This document shows positions 43,156 to 53,048 of a stretch of DNA of 64,000 bases, in pieces. The stretch is from Caecibacteroides pullorum (GTDB taxonomy: Bacteria; Bacteroidota; Bacteroidia; Bacteroidales; Bacteroidaceae): contig NZ_JAAZTS010000003.1 of NCBI RefSeq assembly GCF_019239235.1, forward strand, positions 124,001-188,000, written 5' to 3'. Below the pieces are notes generated by a model. The model saw only the letters and a program-made list of their open reading frames with translations, ran no database searches and had not been told where the DNA came from. A program made the translations under genes and the position numbers. Numbering within the stretch: position 1 is the first letter of the stretch; each line of letters starts with the position of its first letter.

Positions 43156-44607
43156 TTATTTTCTGGTCTTTTCGGAAATGAGAAGTAATTTGTCTCCTTC
43201 CTGAAGTTTCAATGATCCGTTTGGTATTAGGTATTCATCATTCCGCTTTACGATCATTACCAGAGTCCCTTGAGGCAAGTTCATATCTTTCAGGGTAGAA
43301 GCTTTAGCGAGGATTTCAGTTGTGATAGTCATATCGTGAAGGTCGGAGCCTATTTCTTCGGGTAATTCTACACCAAATTCATTGCCAGTTTTGGGTTGCG
43401 GCATGGAAAGGCCCAGCATACGTGATAGAGAGGTGATCGTTGTTCCTTGGACAATCAGTGACAGAATGGTAATGAAGAATACGATATTAAAGATGCTATT
43501 TGCTCCAGGTATTTCAGCTACAACGGGATAAGTGGCAAAGATAATAGGTACAGCTCCACGCAGGCCTACCCAAGATACAAAAAGACGTGACTTTTGAGTT
43601 ATTTTTTTTCCAAAAGGCAATAAACTGATATACACGCTGAGAGGACGTCCTACGAGAACCATGAATACGCCGATGAGCAGGGCTACGGCTGCTACTTCGA
43701 GCATTTCGTGAGGATTTACCAATAAACCTAGGCAAAGGAACATAATAATCTGGAAAAGCCAGGTCAGGCCGTCCATAAAGGTATTGATTTCCTTGCGATT
43801 GGCAATTTTATGGTTACCAACCATCATGCCTGCCAAATAAACGGCTAAATACCCGTTTCCGTTCAGGAGGCTGGTCGTGGAAAAAGTGAAGAAGATGAAA
43901 GCTAACAATAGAATAGGGTAGAGGGCAGGATTGTCGATATTGAGCTTATTCAGCATGATGATGGCTAGTTTTCCAAACAGGTAACCTGCGGCCACTCCGA
44001 CAGCAAACTGTACGATGAAAGACCCTGCTATCTGTAACCATCCCATTCCTCCCATCTGGGCCAGTTGGACGAGAACAATAGTCAGCATGTAGGCCATCGG
44101 ATCATTACTTCCGCTTTCTAGTTCGAGCATAGGTCGTAAATTGTACTTCAAATTGATCTTTTGTGATCTCAGAATGGAAAAGACGGAAGCGGAATCGGTA
44201 GACGACATGGTGGCCGCCAGCAATAATGATGGGATGAGCGAAAAATGGATATTGGTCCAGCTCATACCTGAAAGCCACCAGATAAAAAGGCCTGTAAATA
44301 AAGTGGTAAAAAGTACGCCTACCGTTGAAAGCATGATACCAGGAGCAAGTACCGGCCTGATGTCGCTGAATTTGGTATCCATACCACCCGTAAACAGGAT
44401 GATGCTGAGGGCGACCATGCCGATGAATTGGGCTGCCTTCATATTGTAGAATTGAATACCCAATCCGTCGCTTCCGAAAAGCATACCTACTACTAAAAAT
44501 AGTAGTAAAGTAGGGACACCAAAACGATAGCCGGTCTTTCCAGCCAATATACTGACAAAAAGCAGGATAGAACCTGCGAGTAGGATATTTTCAGGAGTAA
44601 AAAGCAT
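43156..44607 (-). CDS. Potassium/proton antiporter (CPA1, NhaP2/CvrA-like)
   Basis: A 483-residue protein. About 1-395 is the CPA1 membrane domain (twelve to thirteen helices, FTGGMDTKFSDIRPVLAPGI and SGSNDPMAYMLTIVLVQLAQ with the ion-site Asp). About 400-483 is a TrkA-C-like ligand-binding domain (GDKLLLISEKTRK end). Family members exchange K+ or Na+ for H+. Last of three genes behind the response regulator and histidine kinase (30-bp gap), so that system may control it or sense its effects. Confidence 0.93.
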   Translation of the reverse strand: MLFTPENILLAGSILLFVSILAGKTGYRFGVPTLLLFLVVGMLFGSDGLGIQFYNMKAAQFIGMVALSIILFTGGMDTKFSDIRPVLAPGIMLSTVGVLFTTLFTGLFIWWLSGMSWTNIHFSLIPSLLLAATMSSTDSASVFSILRSQKINLKYNLRPMLELESGSNDPMAYMLTIVLVQLAQMGGMGWLQIAGSFIVQFAVGVAAGYLFGKLAIIMLNKLNIDNPALYPILLLAFIFFTFSTTSLLNGNGYLAVYLAGMMVGNHKIANRKEINTFMDGLTWLFQIIMFLCLGLLVNPHEMLEVAAVALLIGVFMVLVGRPLSVYISLLPFGKKITQKSRLFVSWVGLRGAVPIIFATYPVVAEIPGANSIFNIVFFITILSLIVQGTTITSLSRMLGLSMPQPKTGNEFGVELPEEIGSDLHDMTITTEILAKASTLKDMNLPQGTLVMIVKRNDEYLIPNGSLKLQEGDKLLLISEKTRK

Positions 44608-44637
44608 AATGTTGAATCTTTTGGATTTGTTTATGAT

Positions 44638-46008
44638 TTAATTGAATTTAAGTACAAATGTAGTTTCTTTTCCGTCACTTTTTAAAGTGAGGCTACCTCC
44701 CGACAAACGCATGATTTGACGTGAGATACTTAATCCTACACCACTACCTTCTTCGCGTGTGGTAAAGAAAGGTACAAAAATGTGGCTTTCTACGTCGGGT
44801 GGGATAGGTGGTCCGTTGTTTGTTATTTCGATGACGACGGCTTCTTCTTCGTTGCAGTAGGCATGGATGCGGATGTATTTCTCTTTTTTATCTTTATTTT
44901 CGCTTTCGATAGCCTGTACTGCGTTTTTCAAAAGATTGGTCATTACTTGAGAAATCAGATTCTCATCTGCATACAGGATAAGGTCATCAGGAGTGATTTC
45001 TGTTAAAAAGGCAATACTGGAGTTTGGATACTGATGGCGGGCCAGGTTAATCATACGTTTGGTGAAATCCTTTACATAGAACAATCCTGGTATTGGTGAC
45101 GGAATGTGTGTGAACTGCCGGTAGGATTCAACAAAAGTCAACAGGCTCTGACCTGTGGCACGAATGGTCTGAAGTCCGCCTTGTAGTTCGTCGCGATTGA
45201 TTTCTTTTTCATTCTTGGTAAGTTGCAATAGAGTTTCGCTCAGGGAAGTAATGGGGGTGACAGAGTTCATGATTTCGTGTGTCAGTACTCTGGTGAGTTT
45301 GTTCCACGAGTCCATTTCTTTTTCATCCAGTTCATTATGGATATCGTTTAAGGCCAGTATGCGGAGATGATCTCCATGAAGTACAATTTCGCTAACGTGT
45401 ACAGCTAAATTTTTTGTTCCTCTTTCGTTGCAGATGGGGACTTGTAGTTTATTACCTGCATGGCAATCTTTCAACAGGCTGGCCAGCTTTTTGTCAATGC
45501 GTTCCAGTTGGATAATGTGAGTCAGTACGTCCGTACCTAACAGTCGTAAGGCGCCATTGTTTTTTTGGCAGATGACACCTTTATCATTGAGCACAATGAT
45601 GCCTGTATCTACGCAATTTAATATTAGTTCATAATATTTTTCTTGTTGAGCAGTTTCTGTCTTAACTTGATATAAGATTTGGGCAACCCGATTGATAGCA
45701 TGGTTTACGAGCCGACTGTCGGGGGTACCGTTATCTTCTGCGAAGTGAATAGATGTATCATTGTTTTCAATGGCATCAAGAAGGAAGAGCACTTTTCGGG
45801 CATGTTGTTTATATAACAGCAATTGCCAGTATAGCACTACAGGCAACAGAGCGGTTAGGAAGAGGGCTAAAAGGAATTTGCTTTCCGATAGCTGTAGTCC
45901 GGAAGTGGCAATGAGGCAGATAGCCCATGCAAATCCTGCCGCAAGTGCTGTTACAAGGCTGACGGTTGTGCGAAAAGAATAATATTGGGAAAGGTTGCGG
46001 AAACTCAT
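44638..46008 (-). CDS. Two-component sensor histidine kinase (NtrY-like)
   Basis: A 456-residue membrane protein. Two helices lie at about 16-36 and 45-65, with almost no periplasmic loop, so it probably senses membrane or internal signals. A PAS-like region (about 125-225) precedes HisKA (phospho-His244 in LTHEIMNSVTPITSL) and the HATPase domain (NLLKNAVQAIES N-box, EGSGVGLSISRQIM G-box). It follows the response regulator by 15 bp on the same strand. Confidence 0.94.
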   Translation of the reverse strand: MSFRNLSQYYSFRTTVSLVTALAAGFAWAICLIATSGLQLSESKFLLALFLTALLPVVLYWQLLLYKQHARKVLFLLDAIENNDTSIHFAEDNGTPDSRLVNHAINRVAQILYQVKTETAQQEKYYELILNCVDTGIIVLNDKGVICQKNNGALRLLGTDVLTHIIQLERIDKKLASLLKDCHAGNKLQVPICNERGTKNLAVHVSEIVLHGDHLRILALNDIHNELDEKEMDSWNKLTRVLTHEIMNSVTPITSLSETLLQLTKNEKEINRDELQGGLQTIRATGQSLLTFVESYRQFTHIPSPIPGLFYVKDFTKRMINLARHQYPNSSIAFLTEITPDDLILYADENLISQVMTNLLKNAVQAIESENKDKKEKYIRIHAYCNEEEAVVIEITNNGPPIPPDVESHIFVPFFTTREEGSGVGLSISRQIMRLSGGSLTLKSDGKETTFVLKFN

Positions 46009-46023
46009 GATTTCTGTTTGGAA

Positions 46024-47355
46024 TTAAAGTCCGTATCTTTTCATCTTGTTATATAAGGTTTGTCGGCTAATGCCCAAACTGGCTGCTACAGCTGATAGAT
46101 TACCTTCACAATTTTGTAATGCCTTCGCTATCATTTGTCGCTCCATTGCCTCCAGCGTAGAGACTTGGGGAAGTTCCATGGTTGTCCGAGCTGGCGAATG
46201 TGCTAACTGAAAGCAATCAGTCGTCAGGGTAGTGCCGTCGCAAATGATGACTGCCTTTTCGATGGTGTGTTCCAATTCACGGATGTTGCCATACCATGGA
46301 TGCTTTAAAAGCTTTTCGCATGAATCGTCAGGCAGTTTAAGCGATTTTTTGTGATATTGTTGACAAAAACGGCAGATAAATTGTTCAGCAAGAGGCAGAA
46401 TATCTTCTGTTCGTTGACGTAGAGGTGGTATTTCCAGATGGATCGTGTTTATGCGGTAAAGCAAGTCTTCACGAAATTCACCTCGTTTTACCATATCGGG
46501 TAGGTTGCGGTTAGTTGCGCAAATTAGGCGTATATTGACGGGAATGGGCAGATTGCTTCCTACTTTGACAACGGCTTTCTGTTGGATGGCTGTAAGCAAT
46601 TTGGCTTGCAGATGGAAAGGCAGATTACCTATTTCGTCAAGAAATAAGGAACTGTCGTTAGCAGCTTCAAATTTGCCTGTACGCTCATTCCGTGCGTCAG
46701 TAAAAGCTCCTTTTACATGACCGAAAAGCTCGCTTTCAAACAATGTTTCCGTCAAAGCACCCATATCTACAGTGATCATCTCGTGATGACGGCGCGATGA
46801 AAGATGGTGTATTTCTCGTGCAAGCATTTCTTTTCCTGTACCATTCTCACCGGTTATCAGTACATTGGCATCGGTGTCTGCTATTTTTTCTACAAGATGT
46901 CTTAGACGGTTCATGGCAGCACTTTCCCCCCAATACATCGGCATCCTTTCTTGTTTTACCTGTGGTCTCTCGGAAGGTATGGCAGCTGCAAGCAAGGTCT
47001 CAATCAGTTTATCGTTATCCCATGGCTTTACCACAAAGTCCGTAGCTCCTTCCTTGATTCCGCGTACGGCTAGGCTGATGTCTGCGTAGGCTGTAAACAG
47101 TACTACAGGAATATACGGTTTCATTTTCTTTATTTCATGCAGCCAGTAGAGGCCTTCATTGCCGTTGTTGATTCCTGCCTTAAAGTTCATGTCGAGTAGT
47201 ATGACTTGCCAATCTGTAGTGTTTAGGCATGTCGGTAGAGTGGCAGGTGAGGAGAGGGCTTCTATGCGGTCGAAGTGAGGCTTTAGCAGCAATTGCAAAG
47301 CGTCGCGTACGCCGCGGTTGTCGTCTATAATGAGTATGTTTCCGGCTTTTTTCAT
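46024..47355 (-). CDS. Sigma-54-dependent NtrC-type response regulator
   Basis: A 443-residue protein. Receiver domain at about 5-125 with phospho-Asp55 (VILLDMNFKA). AAA+ domain at about 150-375 with Walker A GENGTGKEML and the sigma-54 contact loop GAFTDA, where Proteobacteria have GAFTGA. Fis-type HTH at the end (LSAVAASLGISRQTLYNKMK). It activates sigma-54 promoters on phosphorylation by the downstream kinase. The ATG at 47355 was chosen because the promoter lies within the longer upstream frame. Confidence 0.95.
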   Translation of the reverse strand: MKKAGNILIIDDNRGVRDALQLLLKPHFDRIEALSSPATLPTCLNTTDWQVILLDMNFKAGINNGNEGLYWLHEIKKMKPYIPVVLFTAYADISLAVRGIKEGATDFVVKPWDNDKLIETLLAAAIPSERPQVKQERMPMYWGESAAMNRLRHLVEKIADTDANVLITGENGTGKEMLAREIHHLSSRRHHEMITVDMGALTETLFESELFGHVKGAFTDARNERTGKFEAANDSSLFLDEIGNLPFHLQAKLLTAIQQKAVVKVGSNLPIPVNIRLICATNRNLPDMVKRGEFREDLLYRINTIHLEIPPLRQRTEDILPLAEQFICRFCQQYHKKSLKLPDDSCEKLLKHPWYGNIRELEHTIEKAVIICDGTTLTTDCFQLAHSPARTTMELPQVSTLEAMERQMIAKALQNCEGNLSAVAASLGISRQTLYNKMKRYGL

Positions 47356-47389
47356 CTTGATTTTCGCAATGCTTGTCAGTTTTAGCAGG

Positions 47390-47397
47390 CAAATATA
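47390..47397 (-). promoter_or_regulatory. -7 box of the response regulator operon
   Basis: Minus-strand TATATTTG matches TAnnTTTG, 34 bp before the ATG at 47355. Confidence 0.6.
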
Positions 47398-47512
47398 CGT
47401 TTTTTTTGTGGATAATCTTTTTGCAATTAGATTTCTGATTAGGGTAAACAAAATGATTTTGTCTTAGATTGTTTTTTTCGTCTGTTTCTTACCGGCTGTT
47501 ACAGTTTTTTTG

Positions 47513-47520
47513 TATTTTTG
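47513..47520 (+). promoter_or_regulatory. -7 box of the DUF4301 gene
   Basis: TATTTTTG matches TAnnTTTG, 39 bp before the ATG at 47560. This rules out the more upstream in-frame start at 47518. Confidence 0.6.
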
Positions 47521-47559
47521 GGCAATAAAAGACTGAAACTTTTAAAAAACATACATATT

Positions 47560-49077
47560 ATGATGACACCACAAGACAAAGAGATGCTTGAAAAAAAGGG
47601 CATCAGTGAAAAACAAATTGAAGAACAGTTGGCTTGCTTCGAAAAGGGATTTCCTTATCTGAAACTGGCTGCTGCGGCTTCTGTAGAGAACGGAATCTTT
47701 GCTCCTGCTATCGATGAACAGAAAAAGTATTTAGACGCATGGGATGCTTACATGCAGACAGACAAGACGGTTGTGAAGTTTGTTCCTGCTTCTGGAGCTG
47801 CCAGTCGTATGTTTAAGAACTTATTCGAATTTTTGGGAGCTGAATATGATATGCCGCAGACGTCTTTTGAAAAGACTTTTTTTGAGAAAATCGAAAAGTT
47901 TGCATTCTATGCTGATTTGGAAGAAGCCTGTCTGAAGACGACTGGTAAGAAAATAGCTGAACTGACAGGTGAAGGAAATTACAAGGCTGTAGTTGCTGCT
48001 TTGTTGGAATCTGCCGGATTGAATTATGGCGCTCTTCCCAAAGGTTTGCTGAAATTCCATAAATACGAAGACGGTAATCGTACTCCAGTTGAAGAACATC
48101 TGGTAGAAGGGGCTCTTTATGCGGCTAATAAGAATGGAAAAGTGAACGTACATTTTACGGTATCACCCGAACATCGTGCACTGTTCAAGGAACTTGTTGA
48201 TAAAAAGGCTGCTGCTTATGCCAAAAAATATGGTGTGGATTATAATATTAGTTTTTCCGAACAAAAGCCCAGCACAGATACTATTGCTGCAGATATGGAG
48301 AACAAACCTTTCCGTGATAATGGGAAACTCCTTTTCCGTCCGGGAGGTCACGGGGCATTGATCGAGAACTTGAATGACTTGGATGCAGATATCGTCTTCA
48401 TCAAAAACATCGACAACGTAGTACCCGACAAGTTGAAGGGTGATACCGTATTATATAAGAAGCTGATAGCCGGTGTATTGGTTGCTTTACAGCAAAAGGC
48501 ATTTGCCTATCTGCAGTTGCTCGACAGTGGAAAATATTCTCACGAACAAGTTCTTGAGATGCTTCAATTCCTCCAGAAAAAACTTCATTGCAAGAATCCG
48601 GAGGTGAAGAATTTTGAGGATTCTGAGCTGGCTATCTATCTGAAAAAGAAACTCAACCGACCGATGCGTGTATGCGGTATGGTAAAGAATGTGGGTGAAC
48701 CGGGTGGTGGACCGTTCTTGGCTTACAATAGTGACGGAACCATTTCATTGCAGATTTTGGAAAGTTCTCAGATAGACATGAAAGATCCTGAAAAGAAAGA
48801 AATGTTCGAAAAAGGGACGCACTTCAATCCTGTTGATCTGGTTTGTGCAATACGCGATTATAAAGGAAACAAGTTCGACCTGACGAAATATGTGGATAAG
48901 GCGACTGGGTTTATTTCATATAAGTCGAAGAATGGAAAAGAACTGAAGGCTCTCGAACTTCCAGGTTTGTGGAACGGTGCTATGAGCGATTGGAATACCA
49001 TATTTGTAGAAGTTCCTTTAAGTACATTTAATCCTGTGAAGACTGTAAACGATTTGCTGAGAGAACAGCATCAATAA
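47560..49077 (+). CDS. DUF4301 family protein
   Basis: A 505-residue cytoplasmic protein of the Bacteroidota family DUF4301. Landmarks are KFVPASGAASRMFKNLFEFL at about 79-98, LFRPGGHGALIENLNDLDAD at about 263-282 and CGMVKNVGEPGGGPFLAYNS. The GAASRMFK and PGGHGALI patterns recall nucleotidyltransferase or sugar-phosphate enzymes, but I cannot name a reaction. It starts MMTPQDKEML; the second Met is equally possible. It is transcribed alone and ends at a long hairpin. Confidence 0.85.
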   Translation: MMTPQDKEMLEKKGISEKQIEEQLACFEKGFPYLKLAAAASVENGIFAPAIDEQKKYLDAWDAYMQTDKTVVKFVPASGAASRMFKNLFEFLGAEYDMPQTSFEKTFFEKIEKFAFYADLEEACLKTTGKKIAELTGEGNYKAVVAALLESAGLNYGALPKGLLKFHKYEDGNRTPVEEHLVEGALYAANKNGKVNVHFTVSPEHRALFKELVDKKAAAYAKKYGVDYNISFSEQKPSTDTIAADMENKPFRDNGKLLFRPGGHGALIENLNDLDADIVFIKNIDNVVPDKLKGDTVLYKKLIAGVLVALQQKAFAYLQLLDSGKYSHEQVLEMLQFLQKKLHCKNPEVKNFEDSELAIYLKKKLNRPMRVCGMVKNVGEPGGGPFLAYNSDGTISLQILESSQIDMKDPEKKEMFEKGTHFNPVDLVCAIRDYKGNKFDLTKYVDKATGFISYKSKNGKELKALELPGLWNGAMSDWNTIFVEVPLSTFNPVKTVNDLLREQHQ

Positions 49078-49102
49078 ATGAGTGTTGAATTTGAAAATTT
49101 CA

Positions 49103-49173
49103 GAGGCTGTTTCAGAACAAAAGAAAGAGACAAATTATCTGTCTCAATATCTCTTTTGTTTTGAAACATCCTC
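49103..49173 (+). terminator. Long hairpin terminator after the DUF4301 gene
   Basis: GAGGCTGTTTCAGAACAAAA pairs imperfectly with TTTTGTTTTGAAACATCCTC, with an inner GAGAC/GTCTC stem: about 71 bases in one hairpin. Hairpins with GTTTCA/TGAAAC arms recur in Bacteroides intergenic regions, so it may also be a dispersed palindromic element. Confidence 0.7.
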
Positions 49174-49212
49174 TTTGTCATTACAAAAGATATATTTAAA
49201 AGACAGATTGCA

Positions 49213-50379
49213 ATGAAGAAGATTTTGTTATTAGGTTCTGGTGAACTGGGTAAAGAATTTGTTATCTCAGCTCAACGAAAAGGACAGTATATCATAGCTT
49301 GCGATTCGTATGCTGGTGCACCTGCTATGCAGGTAGCAGATGAATGTGAAGTGTTCAGCATGCTTGATGGCGATGCTTTGGAACGTGTTGTGCGTAAACA
49401 TCATCCCGATATCATCGTACCGGAGATTGAGGCTATTCGTACCGAGCGTCTTTATGATTTCGAGAAAGAAGGAATTCAGGTCGTTCCGAGTGCGCGCGCA
49501 GTGAACTTTACAATGAACCGTAAAGCCATTCGCGATTTAGCAGCTAAGGAATTAGGGCTGAAAACAGCAAAATATTTTTATGCAAAATCGCTCGACGAAT
49601 TGAAGGAAGCTGCTGCTCAGATTGGTTTCCCTTGTGTAGTTAAGCCGTTGATGTCTTCATCGGGAAAGGGGCAGTCACTTATAAAGAGTGCAGACGAATT
49701 GGAACATGCCTGGGAATATGGTTGCAACGGAAGCCGTGGTGATATCAAGGAACTGATTATTGAAGAATTTATTAAGTTTGACAGTGAGATAACGTTGCTT
49801 ACTGTAACTCAAAAAAATGGTCCTACGTTGTTCTGCCCGCCTATCGGTCATGTACAGAAAGGTGGAGATTACCGTGAAAGTTTCCAGCCTGCACATATCG
49901 ATCCGGCTCACTTGAAAGAGGCGCAGGACATGGCAGAAAAAGTGACACGTGCGTTGACGGGCGCAGGCCTGTGGGGAGTAGAATTCTTCTTGAGTCACGA
50001 AAATGGTGTCTATTTCTCAGAGCTCTCGCCGCGTCCGCATGATACAGGTATGGTGACATTGGCCGGAACACAGAACCTGAATGAGTTCGAACTGCACCTG
50101 CGTGCTGTTTTGGGACTTCCTATTCCTGGCATTAAGCAAGAACGAATGGGAGCCAGTGCGGTTATCCTTTCGCCGATTGCCAGCCAGGAACGCCCAAAAT
50201 ACCGAGGAATGGAAGCTGTGACTGAGGCAGAGGATACTTATCTTCGTATTTTTGGTAAGCCTACTACTCGTGTCAATCGCCGTATGGGTGTGGTATTGTG
50301 TTATGCGCCTTTAGGCAGTGACCTCGATGCCCTGCGTGATAAGGCCAAAGCGTTGGCTGCCAAGGTAGAAGTCTATTGA
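49213..50379 (+). CDS. purT: Formate-dependent phosphoribosylglycinamide formyltransferase
   Basis: A 388-residue ATP-grasp enzyme of purine synthesis that formylates GAR using formate and ATP. The N-terminal dinucleotide-like motif is [20 protein letters not shown], followed by [18 protein letters not shown]. The ATP-grasp core includes [20 protein letters not shown] and the metal-binding [16 protein letters not shown]. Length and motifs are standard for PurT. It is monocistronic, between the DUF4301 hairpin and a bidirectional terminator. Confidence 0.97.
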   Translation: MKKILLLGSGELGKEFVISAQRKGQYIIACDSYAGAPAMQVADECEVFSMLDGDALERVVRKHHPDIIVPEIEAIRTERLYDFEKEGIQVVPSARAVNFTMNRKAIRDLAAKELGLKTAKYFYAKSLDELKEAAAQIGFPCVVKPLMSSSGKGQSLIKSADELEHAWEYGCNGSRGDIKELIIEEFIKFDSEITLLTVTQKNGPTLFCPPIGHVQKGGDYRESFQPAHIDPAHLKEAQDMAEKVTRALTGAGLWGVEFFLSHENGVYFSELSPRPHDTGMVTLAGTQNLNEFELHLRAVLGLPIPGIKQERMGASAVILSPIASQERPKYRGMEAVTEAEDTYLRIFGKPTTRVNRRMGVVLCYAPLGSDLDALRDKAKALAAKVEVY

Positions 50380-50398
50380 TAAGAGCACCCGTTTGCAT

Positions 50399-50452
50399 AA
50401 AAATGGCACACTGATCTGAGCAATGATTTCTCGGAATCAGGGTGCCATTTTT
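50399..50452. terminator. Bidirectional terminator between purT and ispE
   Basis: AAAAATGGCAC and GTGCCATTTTT pair, with a further CTGAT/ATCAG stem inside. A and T tracts flank both sides of the convergent genes. Confidence 0.85.
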
Positions 50453-50468
50453 ATTTTTTGTTGTACGT

Positions 50469-51299
50469 TCATTTCAATGTAAGCCTGAACACCTGGCTTC
50501 CTGTACCGAAGTCTGCATCGGGTAGAGAACTGCCGGGAGCGAACAGTCCGTAAACCGACGATCCGGAACCACTCATCGATGCATAAACAGCCCCCAGCCG
50601 ATAGAGTTTCGCCTTGATATCACCGATAGTGGGGAATTGTGGGAATACACTTTCTTCGAAATCATTAATCATATAGTCTTTCCATTTTTCTATGGGTAGC
50701 TTTATGATGTCTTTCAGGTTATGTGCTGGATGTCGTGGACAGATGCGGGCAAAAGCGTCGCGTGTAGAAACAAAGACATTCGGTTTCACCAGCAGCAATT
50801 GCCAGCCTGCCAACGATAGCTTGACAGGTGAAAAGATATTTCCGATACCTTCCGCATACGTCGGTTGGTTACGGATAAAGAAAGCGCAGTCTGCACCCAG
50901 GCGGGCGGCATATTCTTCCAGACAGTCCTCTGTCAGATGTAAGTTATAAATCCCGTTTAGCAGTTTCAGCATGAAGGCCGCATCAGCCGAACCACCTCCC
51001 AGCCCGGCTCCCGAGGGAATGTGTTTATGCAGATAGATATCTACGGGAGGCAAGTCACAACCTTCATCTTGTAGTAATTTATAAGCTTTCACAACCAGAT
51101 TTTTTTCTATATCTCCTTCGATTGACAGTCCGCTTTGTGTAAGCGAATATTTCCCTTCACCTTCATGGCGGGTGCATACTTCCAAAGCGTCTTCTAGCGG
51201 GATGGGATAGAAAATGGTTTCCAGATTGTGATATCCATCAGGTCTTTTTTCAGTAATGTTCAAACCCAAATTTATTTTAGCATTCGGAAAGGTGATCAT
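50469..51299 (-). CDS. ispE: 4-diphosphocytidyl-2-C-methyl-D-erythritol kinase
   Basis: A 276-residue GHMP kinase of the MEP isoprenoid pathway. The N-terminal motif is [20 protein letters not shown], and the ATP-binding loop [20 protein letters not shown] lies at about 91-110. C-terminal motif [12 protein letters not shown] is also typical. All are intact. It is divergent from dnaB, with its own -7 box. Confidence 0.97.
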   Translation of the reverse strand: MITFPNAKINLGLNITEKRPDGYHNLETIFYPIPLEDALEVCTRHEGEGKYSLTQSGLSIEGDIEKNLVVKAYKLLQDEGCDLPPVDIYLHKHIPSGAGLGGGSADAAFMLKLLNGIYNLHLTEDCLEEYAARLGADCAFFIRNQPTYAEGIGNIFSPVKLSLAGWQLLLVKPNVFVSTRDAFARICPRHPAHNLKDIIKLPIEKWKDYMINDFEESVFPQFPTIGDIKAKLYRLGAVYASMSGSGSSVYGLFAPGSSLPDADFGTGSQVFRLTLK

Positions 51300-51327
51300 A
51301 CTTGTTTTAAGTTAGTGGTTGTTCGCA

Positions 51328-51335
51328 CAAATGTA
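51328..51335 (-). promoter_or_regulatory. -7 box of ispE
   Basis: Minus-strand TACATTTG matches TAnnTTTG, 28 bp before the ispE start. Confidence 0.55.
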
Positions 51336-51413
51336 ACAATAAACCGGCAAACCACCGCACAAAGGTTTTATAAAAAGACGGGGATGAGGAGATAGAGTAT
51401 GGAGAATTTCATG

Positions 51414-51421
51414 TATCTTTG
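51414..51421 (+). promoter_or_regulatory. -7 box of dnaB
   Basis: TATCTTTG matches TAnnTTTG, 70 bp before the dnaB start, back-to-back with the ispE promoter. Confidence 0.6.
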
Positions 51422-51491
51422 TTTTCCCTTTATGTTAAAAGCAACAAGGGAAAAAGAAATGCATTTAATTAAACCGCTATAATTCAAGACC

Positions 51492-53048
51492 GTGGCAGAA
51501 CAGAAACGAAACATACGCACATCGAGAAGCAAGACGCCGCAGCCGGTGACCGACTACGGGCGTATTCAGCCCCAAGCTCCCGAACTGGAGGAAGCTGTAC
51601 TGGGTGCACTGATGATAGAAAAAGATGCTTATTCACTGGTAGGCGAGATACTGAGGCCGGAATCTTTTTATGAACACCGCCATCAGCTGATTTATGCAGC
51701 CATTACCGACCTGGCTGTCAATCAGAAGCCTGTGGATATTCTCACTGTCAAGGATCAGCTTTCCAAGCGGGGAGAATTGGAAGAGGTGGGTGGCCCTTTC
51801 TACTTGGCACAACTCAGCAGCAAGGTGGCTTCGTCAGCTCATATTGAATACCATGCCCGCATCATTGCTCAAAAGGCCTTGGCTCGTGAATTAATTACTT
51901 TCACCAGCAATATCCAGACGAAGGCTTTTGATGAAACGATCGATGTGGACGACTTGATGCAGGAGGCTGAAGGAAGGCTCTTCGAAATCTCCCAGCAGAA
52001 CATGAAGAAAGATTATACGCAAATCAATCCCGTCATTTCCGAGGCCTATCAGTTGATACAGAAGGCGGCTGCGCGTACAGACGGTTTGAGCGGATTGGAA
52101 AGCGGATTTACCAAACTGGATAAGATGACTTCCGGATGGCAGAACTCCGACCTCATCATCATTGCTGCCCGTCCGGCTATGGGTAAGACAGCTTTCGTGC
52201 TGTCTATGGCTAAGAATATTGCCGTGAACTTTCACAATCCCGTCGCACTGTTTTCGCTCGAAATGAGTAATGTGCAGCTCGTTAATCGTCTGATATCGAA
52301 CGTCTGCGAAATACCAAGCGAGAAAATTAAGAGCGGACAGTTGGCTGATTACGAGTGGCAACAATTGGATTATAAACTGCGTGATTTGCTGGACGCTCCG
52401 CTATACGTGGATGATACGCCTTCACTCTCTGTTTTCGAACTGCGTACCAAGGCACGCCGACTGGTGCGCGAGCACGGGGTGAAGCTCATTATCATCGACT
52501 ACCTGCAATTGATGAATGCCAGCGGTATGTCCTTCGGTAGCCGTCAGGAAGAGGTCAGCACCATTTCTCGTTCGTTGAAGGGATTGGCCAAGGAACTGAA
52601 CATCCCCATCATAGCCTTGTCGCAGTTGAATCGTGGTGTAGAAAATCGTGAAGGAGAGGAAGGCAAGCGTCCGCAGCTGAGCGACTTGCGTGAGTCTGGT
52701 GCCATCGAGCAGGATGCCGATATGGTATGTTTTATCCATCGTCCCGAATATTATAAGATTTATACTTCGGCCGACGGTACAGACTTGCGTGGTATGGCCG
52801 AAATCATTATAGCCAAGCACCGTAATGGTGCTGTCGGCGATGTTCGCCTGCGTTTTATCGGTCAGTATACCCGCTTCCAGAATCCGGAGGACGATTTGGT
52901 AATACCGCCTCCGGGCGAGGGTGGAGGAACAACTTTCGGCTCTCGCATGAATGCACCTATTGGTAGTACGGCTACCCCTCCTCCTCCCACTGAAGCTGAT
53001 TTCAATCCTTTCGGTGGGGTAGGTATGGATGGTCCCGTCCCGTTCTGA
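51492..53048 (+). CDS. dnaB: Replicative DNA helicase DnaB
   Basis: A 518-residue hexameric helicase that unwinds the replication fork. The N-terminal primase-interacting domain (about 27-130, PQAPELEEAVLGALMIEKDA) and C-terminal RecA-like motor (about 195-470) are complete: Walker A AARPAMGKTAF, Walker B KLIIIDYLQLM, and RNGAVGDVRLRF near the end. A Pro/Gly-rich tail follows. The start is GTG: MAEQKRN is the family N-terminus and no ATG lies nearby in frame. Confidence 0.97.
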   Translation: MAEQKRNIRTSRSKTPQPVTDYGRIQPQAPELEEAVLGALMIEKDAYSLVGEILRPESFYEHRHQLIYAAITDLAVNQKPVDILTVKDQLSKRGELEEVGGPFYLAQLSSKVASSAHIEYHARIIAQKALARELITFTSNIQTKAFDETIDVDDLMQEAEGRLFEISQQNMKKDYTQINPVISEAYQLIQKAAARTDGLSGLESGFTKLDKMTSGWQNSDLIIIAARPAMGKTAFVLSMAKNIAVNFHNPVALFSLEMSNVQLVNRLISNVCEIPSEKIKSGQLADYEWQQLDYKLRDLLDAPLYVDDTPSLSVFELRTKARRLVREHGVKLIIIDYLQLMNASGMSFGSRQEEVSTISRSLKGLAKELNIPIIALSQLNRGVENREGEEGKRPQLSDLRESGAIEQDADMVCFIHRPEYYKIYTSADGTDLRGMAEIIIAKHRNGAVGDVRLRFIGQYTRFQNPEDDLVIPPPGEGGGTTFGSRMNAPIGSTATPPPPTEADFNPFGGVGMDGPVPF

